26,519 bases of DNA, taken from contig JAEYRK010000080.1 in NCBI GenBank assembly GCA_023435645.1, positions 1-26,519 of the forward strand, written 5' to 3'. The position numbers and the translations under genes were made by a program. Below, piece after piece: positions 15,633 through 23,390 of the stretch. Within the stretch, counting starts at the first letter, position 1. Each line of letters begins with the position of its first letter. Under the pieces are notes generated by a model that saw nothing but the letters and a program-made list of their open reading frames with translations, did not search any database and was not told the origin of the DNA. This DNA is from Bacillota bacterium. Lineage in GTDB: Bacteria > Bacillota > Clostridia > Lachnospirales > Lachnospiraceae.

Positions 15633-16373
15633 CTAGCTTAATCTTTGTCTGACAATCTCATAAGATAAGACACCCATGGCCACGGAAGCATTTAAGGAAT
15701 CCACCTTACCGTACATCGGGATCTTAGCCACATAATCACATTTTTCCTTCACCAGTCTGCCGACACCCTCGCCCTCACTGCCGATTACCAAGCCGATCGG
15801 CCCCTTCAGGTTCAGACGAAACATCAGCTCACCGTCCATATCAGCGCATACAAACCAAAGACCCTGTTCCTTTAATTCCTCGATGGTAGTGGACAGATTG
15901 GTCACCTTAGCGACAGGCAGATAATTGATTGCTCCGGCTGAGGTCTTCGCCACCGTAGCGGTAAGACCTACTGCTCGGCGCTTCGGTATGATGATGCCAT
16001 GGGCTCCGGCTTGATGAGCCGTTCTGATCATGGCCCCGAGATTATGGGGGTCCTCGATATTATCCAGTAGAATTAGAAACGGAGGCTCTCCCTTCTCCTT
16101 GGCAGCCATCAGAATATCCTCTACTTCGGCATATTCATAGGCTGCTGCATAAGCGATCACTCCCTGATGCTTGCCCGTCTGGGACAGCTGGTCAAGACGC
16201 TCCCTCTGAACATAGGATATGATCGCATCCGTCTTCCTCGCCTCACGAACTATGGAAACCACCGGACCATCCTTACAGCCATCCTGAACAAATAATTTAT
16301 CAATGGTCTTCCCCGATCGGAAGGCCTCCAAAACCGCATTTCTGCCTTCTATTGTAAACTCCTCGTATCTCAT
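15633..16373 (-). CDS. rlmB: 23S rRNA (guanosine-2'-O-)-methyltransferase, SpoU/TrmH family (RlmB)
   Basis: A 246-residue SPOUT methyltransferase. The N-terminal substrate-binding domain starts EFTIEGRNAVLEAFRSGKTI. The knotted catalytic domain has motif 1 NIEDPHNLGAMIRTAHQAGA, motif 2 IGLVIGSEGEGVGRL, and motif 3 KVDSLNASVAMGVLSYE. It would methylate G2251-equivalent of 23S rRNA with SAM. A TTG one codon upstream is in frame, but AGGTG sits 4 nt before the ATG at 16373, which is chosen. Its linkage to sigH supports the rlmB assignment over other TrmH paralogues. Confidence 0.93.
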   Translation of the reverse strand: MRYEEFTIEGRNAVLEAFRSGKTIDKLFVQDGCKDGPVVSIVREARKTDAIISYVQRERLDQLSQTGKHQGVIAYAAAYEYAEVEDILMAAKEKGEPPFLILLDNIEDPHNLGAMIRTAHQAGAHGIIIPKRRAVGLTATVAKTSAGAINYLPVAKVTNLSTTIEELKEQGLWFVCADMDGELMFRLNLKGPIGLVIGSEGEGVGRLVKEKCDYVAKIPMYGKVDSLNASVAMGVLSYEIVRQRLS

Positions 16374-16490
16374 CAAACACCTAGCCCTTCTCTATTCATA
16401 GCTCATATCTCATATTTCGATACAACGCTTCATCGGAGGTCCGGATCATAGCCTACATAACGATATCCCTGTGATCTATCCATCCAATGC

Positions 16491-16646
16491 GTTATGTTCT
16501 TATCCATTGCACTATGTTCCTATCCAATGTGCTATGTTCCTATCAAAATGCGCTGTCTTCCTATCTATTTCGCTATCTTCCTATTCACTTCGCTGTCTTC
16601 CTATCTACTTCGCTATATCTACTTCACGATATTCCATCCACTGCAC
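16491..16646. repeat. degenerate 20-bp tandem repeat, about 7-9 units
   Basis: Consecutive units of 20-21 bp start at 16493, 16513, 16533, 16554, 16574 and 16594, with consensus TATSTTCCTATCYAYTTCGC; diverged partial units flank them on both sides. The block fills the gap between the rfbB stop and the rlmB start region (16374-16645). Unit length and spacerless structure exclude a CRISPR. No protein is evident in it. Confidence 0.85.
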
Positions 16647-17722
16647 TATATCTGATACATATCCTCATAATACTTCTGATAATCTCCCCCGGTTACATGC
16701 TCTAACCAGGATAAGTGCTTAAGATACCATTCTATGGTCAGCTTTATTCCTTTATGGAACGGGGTTTCAGGCTCCCAACCCAGCTCCCTCTTAATCTTAT
16801 CCGGAGCAATGGCATAGCGGAAATCATGGCCCTTGCGATCCTCCACATAGGTGATCAAATCATGGGAAACATGCTTCCTTCTCTCATCGGATTCAGGAAG
16901 AATCTCAAGAATGGTATCAAGTATCATGGTAACGATCTCCACATTCTTCTTCTCATTGTGACCGCCCACATTATAAATCTCACCGACACTGCCCTTCTCT
17001 GCCACCAAATCAATTGCCTTGCAGTGATCCTCCACATAGAGCCAGTCTCTGACATTCTTGCCGGAGCCATAAACCGGCAGGCTCTTTCCTGCCAGAGCAT
17101 TATTGATCATCAAAGGAATCAGCTTCTCCGGAAATTGAAACGGACCGTAATTGTTACTGCATCTTGTGATATTCGCCGGAAACCTAAAGGTATCGACATA
17201 GGCCTTCACCAGTAGGTCAGCGGATGCCTTACTTGCAGAATAAGGGCTGTGCGGATCCAAGGGGGTAGTTTCATAAAAATATCCCTCTTCATCCTCCAGG
17301 GAGCCATAAACCTCATCCGTGGATACCTGTACATACTTCTTATCGGGAAGGTAACCACCCTCCGTCTCCCAAGATAGCTTGGCGGCATTAATCAGATTTA
17401 AGGTACCTAGGATATTCGTACCGACAAACACCTCCGGATCACGAATACTGCGATCCACGTGGCTTTCCGCAGCGAAGTGGATGACCCTGTCGATCTTATG
17501 GGTTTCGAAGATTTTAATGATGGCTTCCTTATCCCGGATATCCACCCTAAGAAACTCATAATTTGGATTGTTCTCCACTTCCTTCAGATTCTCCAGATTG
17601 CCGGCATAGGTTAGACAATCTACATTGATGACCCTAAGGTCATCCCCATACTTTCTAAACAGATACAATATAAAGTTAGAACCTATAAACCCGGCTCCTC
17701 CGGTTACCAAATAAGTCTTCAT
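16646..17722 (-). CDS. rfbB: dTDP-glucose 4,6-dehydratase
   Basis: A 358-residue extended short-chain dehydrogenase. The Rossmann motif is TGGAGFIGSN (7-16), the catalytic triad is T135-D136-E137 in STDEVYG with Y161 and K165 in YSASK, and the RCSNNYGPFQFPEKLIPLM substrate block is typical. It converts dTDP-glucose to dTDP-4-keto-6-deoxyglucose with bound NAD. Last gene of rfbA-C-D-B, 67 bp after rfbD. Its TAG stop lies at the edge of the tandem repeat. Confidence 0.97.
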   Translation of the reverse strand: MKTYLVTGGAGFIGSNFILYLFRKYGDDLRVINVDCLTYAGNLENLKEVENNPNYEFLRVDIRDKEAIIKIFETHKIDRVIHFAAESHVDRSIRDPEVFVGTNILGTLNLINAAKLSWETEGGYLPDKKYVQVSTDEVYGSLEDEEGYFYETTPLDPHSPYSASKASADLLVKAYVDTFRFPANITRCSNNYGPFQFPEKLIPLMINNALAGKSLPVYGSGKNVRDWLYVEDHCKAIDLVAEKGSVGEIYNVGGHNEKKNVEIVTMILDTILEILPESDERRKHVSHDLITYVEDRKGHDFRYAIAPDKIKRELGWEPETPFHKGIKLTIEWYLKHLSWLEHVTGGDYQKYYEDMYQI

Positions 17723-17789
17723 ATCCTTACCCCTTCTCTTTCATCCTATCGTTCCAACAATCGTCAATACCCTCTTGAAGCACATGGTC

Positions 17790-18659
17790 TCATTTCATCG
17801 ACTTCATATATTCAGCAATCGCATCTGTCCAATGTTTCATATCATAGCTGTGCCGTTCCTTTAAGGCCTTGTTCTCCAGCACGGAATAGCTCGGCCGTTT
17901 CGCAGGTGTCTTATATTCCGATGAGGGTATGGCTGTGACCTGAACAGCCTTCCCTGCCAGTTCAAAGATTGCTAAGGCAAAATCATACCAGCTGGCGCTT
18001 CCTTCACAGGTGGCGTGATAGATCCCATAGCTGTCCGTCTCCATCAGAAACAGGACAACCTTTGCCAGCTCGGCTGCACTGGTAGGTGAACCGAACTGAT
18101 CCTTCACAACCCGAATCGGATTCCCCGCCTCGGCAAGCCTTAGCATTGTCCTAACAAAGTTCTTTCCCTCTCCGTACATCCAGGCAGTCCTGAGGATAAA
18201 GGACCTCTGGCAATGCTTCTGTACAAATAATTCACCCTCCAGCTTCGTTTTCCCATAAACACTTAGGGGCTTCGTCTCATCGGTCTCTACATAGGGCTTG
18301 TCCTTCATTCCATCATATACATAATCAGTGGATATATGGACCAGCTTAGCACCCCATCGCTCTGCTGCCAGAGCAAGATACTTTGGACCCAGAGCATTGA
18401 TCTGATAAGCCTTCTCCTGCTCAGTCTCGCACAAATCCACAGCCGTCATCGCCGCACAATTAATGATAATATCCGGCCGAAAGGCTTCCACCGCGTTCCT
18501 TACAGCAGCCTCATCCGTAATATCAACTGCCTGGACTAAGCCATCCTCCGAGCGGATCGCATCCGTTCGACAGACCTGATATCTATTCTGACCGGACATC
18601 AGCTCATGGAGGGCTATGCCCAGCTGACCCGAAGCTCCGGTGATAAAAATACGTTCCAT
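17790..18659 (-). CDS. rfbD: dTDP-4-dehydrorhamnose reductase
   Basis: A 289-residue NADPH-dependent reductase, usual size for RmlD. It starts MERIFITGASGQLG (Rossmann motif), has HISTDYVYDG, and the catalytic Y135-xxx-K139 in VYGKTK, then the WMYGEGKNFVRTMLR block. It makes dTDP-L-rhamnose from the RfbC product. The frame stays open 24 codons upstream, but GGGGGTATTT before the ATG at 18659 and the family N-terminus decide the start. It begins 62 bp after rfbC. Confidence 0.96.
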   Translation of the reverse strand: MERIFITGASGQLGIALHELMSGQNRYQVCRTDAIRSEDGLVQAVDITDEAAVRNAVEAFRPDIIINCAAMTAVDLCETEQEKAYQINALGPKYLALAAERWGAKLVHISTDYVYDGMKDKPYVETDETKPLSVYGKTKLEGELFVQKHCQRSFILRTAWMYGEGKNFVRTMLRLAEAGNPIRVVKDQFGSPTSAAELAKVVLFLMETDSYGIYHATCEGSASWYDFALAIFELAGKAVQVTAIPSSEYKTPAKRPSYSVLENKALKERHSYDMKHWTDAIAEYMKSMK

Positions 18660-18721
18660 AAATACCCCCAAGCTATAAAGTAGGATTGGTTTAATACATA
18701 GGAAAAATAAGTATTGCGCTA

Positions 18722-19279
18722 TTAAAAACAAATGTTGCTGACTTCAAGGGGGGGATACTTCTTGTCCTTCTCCGAGAGGATCGGCTGAACTCCCTTCTCA
18801 ATCGGCCATTCTACCCCAATCGCAGGATCATTCCACATGACCCCGCCCTCCTCCTCCGGGTGGTAAAAATCCGTACACAGATAGGAGAAAACCGCTTCCT
18901 CGGATAATACAAGATAACCATGGGCAAAGCCGGCAGGAACATACAGCATCTTCTTATTCTCCTCGGATAGTACGATCCCGAACCACTGTCCATAGGTCGG
19001 TGATCCACCCCGAAGATCCACAGCCACATCATAGAGCTCTCCCTTTAGGGCCCTGACCAGCTTCCCCTGTGGGTGCTTTGTCTGGAAATGCAGACCTCGC
19101 AGAACATTCTTTTTTGACATTGATTGATTGTGCTGTACAAAGCTTTCTTTAATCCCTGCTGCCAGAAAATCCTCCTGATGGTAGGTCTCCATAAAGTATC
19201 CCCGTTCGTCTCCAAATACTCTGGGCTCTATCGCATATAACCCTTTAATGTTCTGTTCCTCAAAGATAAAATTTCCCAT
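18722..19279 (-). CDS. rfbC: dTDP-4-dehydrorhamnose 3,5-epimerase
   Basis: A 185-residue cupin-fold epimerase. RGLHFQ carries the catalytic H64, FAHGYLVLSEEAVFSYLCTDFY carries the conserved Tyr residues, and the N-terminal ERGYFMETYH block binds substrate. It inverts C3 and C5 of the 4-keto-6-deoxy sugar. GGAG lies about 7 nt before the ATG and rfbA ends 11 bp upstream, so the two are coupled. Confidence 0.97.
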   Translation of the reverse strand: MGNFIFEEQNIKGLYAIEPRVFGDERGYFMETYHQEDFLAAGIKESFVQHNQSMSKKNVLRGLHFQTKHPQGKLVRALKGELYDVAVDLRGGSPTYGQWFGIVLSEENKKMLYVPAGFAHGYLVLSEEAVFSYLCTDFYHPEEEGGVMWNDPAIGVEWPIEKGVQPILSEKDKKYPPLEVSNICF

Positions 19280-19290
19280 CCTGCATCTCC

Positions 19291-20160
19291 TTACAGACCA
19301 TTGGCGATATCAAACAGATATCTGCCGTATTCGGTCATTTTCATGGCTTCAGCCAGAGAAAGCAGCTGCTCTCTGCCGATAAAGCCCTGCTTATATGCGA
19401 TCTCCTCCAGACAGGAGACATACAGCCCCTGCCGCTTTTGAATGGAGGCCACATAGTTGGAAGCCTCCAGCAGGGCATCCTGATTCCCTGTATCCAGCCA
19501 AGCCATTCCGCGGCCCAAAAGCTCCACCTTCAGTGCTCCCCTTCTCAGGTATTCATTATTCACTTCTGTGATCTCCAGCTCACCGCGGGCAGAGGGTTGG
19601 ATGCTCTTCGCGATCCTTATGACCTCATTATCATAATAATATAGACCGGGTACTGCGTAGTTGGACTTCGGCTTCTTAGGCTTTTCTTCTATCTCAGTCA
19701 CATTGCCGTCCTCATCAAAGGATACCACACCATAGGCAGTCGGATCCTTGACATAATAACCGAATATCGTTGCTCCGGAGGTTCTTTCTGCTGCATTCTT
19801 AAGAATTCCCGTAAGTCCGGTACCATAAAAGATATTATCACCCAGCACCAGCGCTACTCGGTCAGACCCGATAAACTCCTCACCTATGATAAAGGCTTCC
19901 GCAAGACCCTTCGGTGCCTGCTGCACCTGGTAGGAAATCTGAAGCCCAAGCTGGCTGCCATCCCCGAATAATTCTTCAAATAGGACAATATCCCTTGCCG
20001 TAGATATGATCAGGATCTCCTTAATCCCTGACAGCATCAACACGGACATCGGATAATAAATCATCGGTTTATCATAAATCGGTAGTATCTGCTTCGAGAT
20101 TGCCTTCGTGATCGGATAGAGTCTTGTCCCAAGTCCCCCGGCTAATATAATACCTTTCAT
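19291..20160 (-). CDS. rfbA: glucose-1-phosphate thymidylyltransferase
   Basis: A 289-residue nucleotidyltransferase, standard RmlA length. The N-terminal MKGIILAGGLGTRLYPITKAISKQ... holds the GGxGTR loop and substrate lysine; LVLGDNIFYG and GLAWLDTG-like GMAWLDTGNQDALLEA follow. It makes dTDP-glucose from glucose-1-phosphate and dTTP, the entry and feedback-controlled step of dTDP-L-rhamnose synthesis. The frame is open 19 codons further upstream, but the family N-terminus fixes the start at 20160; the ribosome-binding site (GAAGGGAAGAG) is rather far upstream. First gene of the cassette. Confidence 0.97.
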   Translation of the reverse strand: MKGIILAGGLGTRLYPITKAISKQILPIYDKPMIYYPMSVLMLSGIKEILIISTARDIVLFEELFGDGSQLGLQISYQVQQAPKGLAEAFIIGEEFIGSDRVALVLGDNIFYGTGLTGILKNAAERTSGATIFGYYVKDPTAYGVVSFDEDGNVTEIEEKPKKPKSNYAVPGLYYYDNEVIRIAKSIQPSARGELEITEVNNEYLRRGALKVELLGRGMAWLDTGNQDALLEASNYVASIQKRQGLYVSCLEEIAYKQGFIGREQLLSLAEAMKMTEYGRYLFDIANGL

Positions 20161-20221
20161 AATCGCGTACTCTTCCCTTCTTATCTGATCTGTTTCATCA
20201 TATTTGTCATAAATCATCTAT

Positions 20222-20250
20222 AGTATAATCAATTCGACTGTAAATTACAA
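20222..20250 (-). promoter_or_regulatory. promoter of the rfbACDB cassette
   Basis: On the minus strand TTGTAA (20245-20250), 17 bp, TATACT (20222-20227), about 60 bp upstream of rfbA and just past the preceding gene's terminator. Confidence 0.6.
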
Positions 20251-20260
20251 TGTCAAATAA

Positions 20261-20302
20261 GAAAAAGGATTATGGCTCCTTCTTTCGCAAACACCATAAT
20301 CC
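20261..20302 (-). terminator. terminator of the TIGR04086 membrane protein gene
   Basis: GGATTATGG (20267-20275) pairs perfectly with CCATAATCC (20294-20302); on the minus strand TTTTTCTTATTT follows. It separates the upstream gene from the rfb promoter. Confidence 0.85.
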
Positions 20303-20334
20303 CATCTCTACTATCATGATACTTCATCTGATTA

Positions 20335-20709
20335 TTAGCTGATCATACCACCCAGCATTCCACTCAAGCTGCTTATGATAAAGACAGTGAAGAGATTGCC
20401 CAAAGGCAACGGACTTACCTGGTTCATCATGAGGGATACCAGCATTAATATTACGAAATAGGCTATACCAATCAATAAACCCCACAGAAATTTCTTCTGC
20501 TCAGTTTTCTTGCCGATAAAAAAGCCGCCGGTAAACGCCGAAATGATATAAACAAAATTTATGCCCCCACTGATGACCGTGCCGGACAGATCCAGCTTCA
20601 GCATGAGAAATGATAAGATCAAAAGGATAAATGCGGTAACAATATAGGCGAATAACAACCCTTCCAGCATATATATTACCTTAGTATTTTGTCGGAATGC
20701 CTTATCCAT
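20335..20709 (-). CDS. TIGR04086 family small membrane protein
   Basis: A 124-residue protein with four predicted transmembrane helices (about 16-37, 44-66, 75-93 and 100-122), small-residue rich (GGFFIGKKTEQKKFLWG between helices 2 and 3; GMLGGMIS at the end). The layout matches TIGR04086/YrzE, widespread in spore-forming Firmicutes with no assigned function. GGGAGGTG precedes the ATG. It follows the DUF4015 gene by 173 bp, where only a perfect 14-bp palindrome (GGTATCCGGATACC, 20844-20857) stands out. Confidence 0.8.
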   Translation of the reverse strand: MDKAFRQNTKVIYMLEGLLFAYIVTAFILLILSFLMLKLDLSGTVISGGINFVYIISAFTGGFFIGKKTEQKKFLWGLLIGIAYFVILMLVSLMMNQVSPLPLGNLFTVFIISSLSGMLGGMIS

Positions 20710-20882
20710 ATGACACCTCCCGGTTTATTATACTAATATATATATTTTTCTTTCACCGGAAATATGCATAAGCCTGACAAGTTTATCCTATTTCTTCAAA
20801 CAAACCTATTACTTTCCCTTCCCCCTGATTATATTTGTAACGCGGTATCCGGATACCAGCCTCTATCTGGGATTACCTCAGA

Positions 20883-22220
20883 TTAATTCACAGGATCCTT
20901 AAGCAAGCCTTCCACGGAATAATTACAGGCCGCATTCCAAAGGAGCCATTCCTCGTAGCCGGCGGCATACACTCCCTCGATCTGTAGTCTGACTTCATCC
21001 CCACCGTATTTCATATAGTTCTGCAGCCAGGAGGCGGTAAAATCCTGAAGCCAGGGCCTGACAACCGCCCTGTGCTCTCCCTCCGGAATTTCATGAAGCT
21101 TCTCCTTTGAAGCAGTTAAAACCTTACGGACGATTGTTAAGGGCTCCAGATCCGGATATTTTACTCCATAATTCCCTTCCCCGAAATGGGAGGGATAGAT
21201 CATCGGACAGATATAGTCCAGATACTTTGCCATCTCCACATAGTTCTGACCTACCAGACCAGCGTCAATCTTACTGCTGATGATGGTTCCATACACGTCG
21301 GCCGACACAAACACACCGAGAGGCTTCAGCCTTTCATAGGCATATTTCGTGAATTCCAGGATGACCTCTTCCTTGCTTTTCGTCCCTGCATCCTTACCGA
21401 AATCCACCTGATCCATCCCTTTACCGGTTGAGAACCGGATATAGTCAAATTGGATTTCATTGAAGCCGGAGGCTGCTGCCTTGGAAGACACCTCCACCAA
21501 ATAGTCCCAGACCTCTTTATGATAAGGATTTACCCAGCATTCCCCGTTATTGTCCCTATACAGGGAGCCGTCCTTCTTCTTAATCGCTAAATCATGCCTC
21601 TGTTCCGCCAAATAGGGGTCCTTAAATGCTACTATTCTGGCAATCACATAAATCCCCTTTGCCTGCAGCTCCTGAACCAGCTCCTCCATATCGGAGACAG
21701 AGTTGGTCACAGCTCCGACTTTTTTTGCTATGGGGCTGTCCATCGCATAGGTAATCTTACCGTTGTCATCCTTGACATCGATGACCAGCGCATTGATCTC
21801 TGTAGTATCCGCAATTTCAATCAAACGGCTGCGGATGCTTTCTGTTCCTGCTGCCCCAGCGGTTACATATAGACCCTTTCCCTTGGTCGGTATTCTAGTG
21901 TCCTTCTCCTCCGGGGCTTTCCCTGGTTCAGTAACAGAATTCGGGTCGGTATCGGGTTTGGCACTGCCTTGGGCTTGCTCCACGCCAGCTAATCCCCCTT
22001 CACTACCGGATAGAATTCCCGGATCCATCTCCTTTTCCATAGAAGGACCGGTCTCCTGTGTAGCGATCTGCAGCTTAATTGCATAATAGGAGAATAACCC
22101 CAACCCACCCGCGATCAGAAATACCAGGATAATTCTGATGAATATATTGCTACTTCTCCTGTCTCTGCGATAGGATTTACTATAGTCTATATACATAGGG
22201 ATACCCTTATCTCTTCTCAT
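20883..22220 (-). CDS. membrane-anchored DUF4015 glycoside-hydrolase-like protein
   Basis: A 445-residue protein. A short Arg-rich cytoplasmic N-terminus and one transmembrane helix (about 25-47) lead into a low-complexity Gly/Glu/Pro linker (about 50-112), then the DUF4015 TIM-barrel-like domain (about 113-440): GKGLYVTAGAAG, INALVIDVKDDNGKITY, GIYVIARIVAFKDPYLA, FNEIQFDYIRFSTGKG, YICPMIYPSHFGEGNYG, RPWLQDF. The acidic residues in VIDVKDD and QFDYIRF are likely catalytic or substrate-binding. Substrate unknown; a cell-wall or exopolysaccharide glycan is plausible. GGGGGAAG precedes the first ATG; M9 is an alternative start. Confidence 0.88.
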   Translation of the reverse strand: MRRDKGIPMYIDYSKSYRRDRRSSNIFIRIILVFLIAGGLGLFSYYAIKLQIATQETGPSMEKEMDPGILSGSEGGLAGVEQAQGSAKPDTDPNSVTEPGKAPEEKDTRIPTKGKGLYVTAGAAGTESIRSRLIEIADTTEINALVIDVKDDNGKITYAMDSPIAKKVGAVTNSVSDMEELVQELQAKGIYVIARIVAFKDPYLAEQRHDLAIKKKDGSLYRDNNGECWVNPYHKEVWDYLVEVSSKAAASGFNEIQFDYIRFSTGKGMDQVDFGKDAGTKSKEEVILEFTKYAYERLKPLGVFVSADVYGTIISSKIDAGLVGQNYVEMAKYLDYICPMIYPSHFGEGNYGVKYPDLEPLTIVRKVLTASKEKLHEIPEGEHRAVVRPWLQDFTASWLQNYMKYGGDEVRLQIEGVYAAGYEEWLLWNAACNYSVEGLLKDPVN

Positions 22221-22307
22221 GTACTTCCCCCGTTTTCGCTTCTGCCTATCATAGCCATGGGATTCATTTCTTCCTAATCCTGGCGTTCATACGCGGAAGG
22301 ATCCACT

Positions 22308-23390
22308 TTATTCCTCTTTTGCCTTTAGCTGGTTATGTATCTTCATTAATATATTTACAATATCCGGATCAAAGCTGCTTCCGGATTTCTCCTGAATATA
22401 ATTCAAGGCCTCCCTATGTGGATCCGGATGATCCTTGTAGCATCTGAACCGGGCGATGTCATAGGCGTCAATGATGGCTACAATCCTCGCCGAGAGCGGT
22501 ATCTCATATCCCTTAAGCCCCTCCGGGTAACCGCTACCATCCCATTTCTCATGATGATACATTGCAATCTCTATTGCCATCTTAATAAACTCATTATGGT
22601 CATAGGAATAGATTTCCTTCAGAGTATTACCACCGATTATGGTATGGGTCTTCATTACCTCGAACTCTTCAGGGGTTAGTTTATTATGCTTTAACAGGAT
22701 TAAATCTGAAATTCCGATCTTACCGATATCGTGGAGTGGTGCAGCCAGCTCTATGGAGTCAATAAAGCTGTTACTTACGACATCCTTATAATTGGGGCAT
22801 AGCTGTAAGCCTAAGGCTAGTAATCGGCTGTTTCTCCTGATCCGTTCCAGATGCTGAGGCCCATCATCCCCGCTAATCCTCTTTTTTGAGAGGTTGTTCA
22901 TGGCATGAAGAATATTCTTCTGCTCCTCATATATTTTCCTGATCTGATCATTGATGATTTTATACAGCTTCTTATTATAAATCTCCTGCTCCTGCTGCAT
23001 CCTGTAGATCTTTAAATGGGTATTAATCCTTAAGGTGACTTCCTCTACCTCGAAGGGCTTTGCGATATAGTCCACAGCTCCCAGCTTAAAGCCCTTGATC
23101 TTATCCTCCATGGAATGGAGTGCTGAAATGAATATAATCGGTATTTCCCGGGTATTCACATTCTTTTTTAGCATGGCACAGAATTCAAACCCATCAATCT
23201 CCGGCATGGATACATCCAGTAGGATCAAATGAGGTGACAGCATCTCTATTGCGTTCATTGCCTGCTTCGCACTGGTTACCGGGCGGGCAATATAGCCTGC
23301 GTTCCTAATCATTTCCGTCAGAACCACCAGGTTTGCATTGATATCATCCACGATAAGAATATTCGGTACAGCATAGGCTAGATTTTCCAA
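22308..23390 (-). CDS. response regulator with receiver and HD-GYP domains
   Basis: A 360-residue two-domain regulator. Receiver domain (about 9-125): acidic pocket VDD, phospho-acceptor D59 in LLDVSMPEIDGFE, and K111 in AKPFE. A coiled-coil linker (about 128-175) joins the HD-GYP domain, with H220-D221 in LHDIGKIG, HHEKWDGSGYPEGL (about 279-292), and IIDAYD. These are all metal and signature residues of an active cyclic-di-GMP phosphodiesterase, though the usual DALTSxRPY segment is diverged. Translation probably starts at TTG 23390, since AAGGAGG lies 7 nt before it; this overlaps the kinase end by 13 nt. The partner is the upstream kinase. Confidence 0.9.
   Translation of the reverse strand: MENLAYAVPNILIVDDINANLVVLTEMIRNAGYIARPVTSAKQAMNAIEMLSPHLILLDVSMPEIDGFEFCAMLKKNVNTREIPIIFISALHSMEDKIKGFKLGAVDYIAKPFEVEEVTLRINTHLKIYRMQQEQEIYNKKLYKIINDQIRKIYEEQKNILHAMNNLSKKRISGDDGPQHLERIRRNSRLLALGLQLCPNYKDVVSNSFIDSIELAAPLHDIGKIGISDLILLKHNKLTPEEFEVMKTHTIIGGNTLKEIYSYDHNEFIKMAIEIAMYHHEKWDGSGYPEGLKGYEIPLSARIVAIIDAYDIARFRCYKDHPDPHREALNYIQEKSGSSFDPDIVNILMKIHNQLKAKEE

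Noticed and set aside
16491..16646. CRISPR array
   Set aside because: The 20-bp units are contiguous and all similar; there are no unique spacers and no cas genes.
20844..20857. GGTATCCGGATACC as terminator of the DUF4015 gene
   Set aside because: The palindrome has no loop and no following T-run on either strand; it is noted only as a perfect short palindrome.
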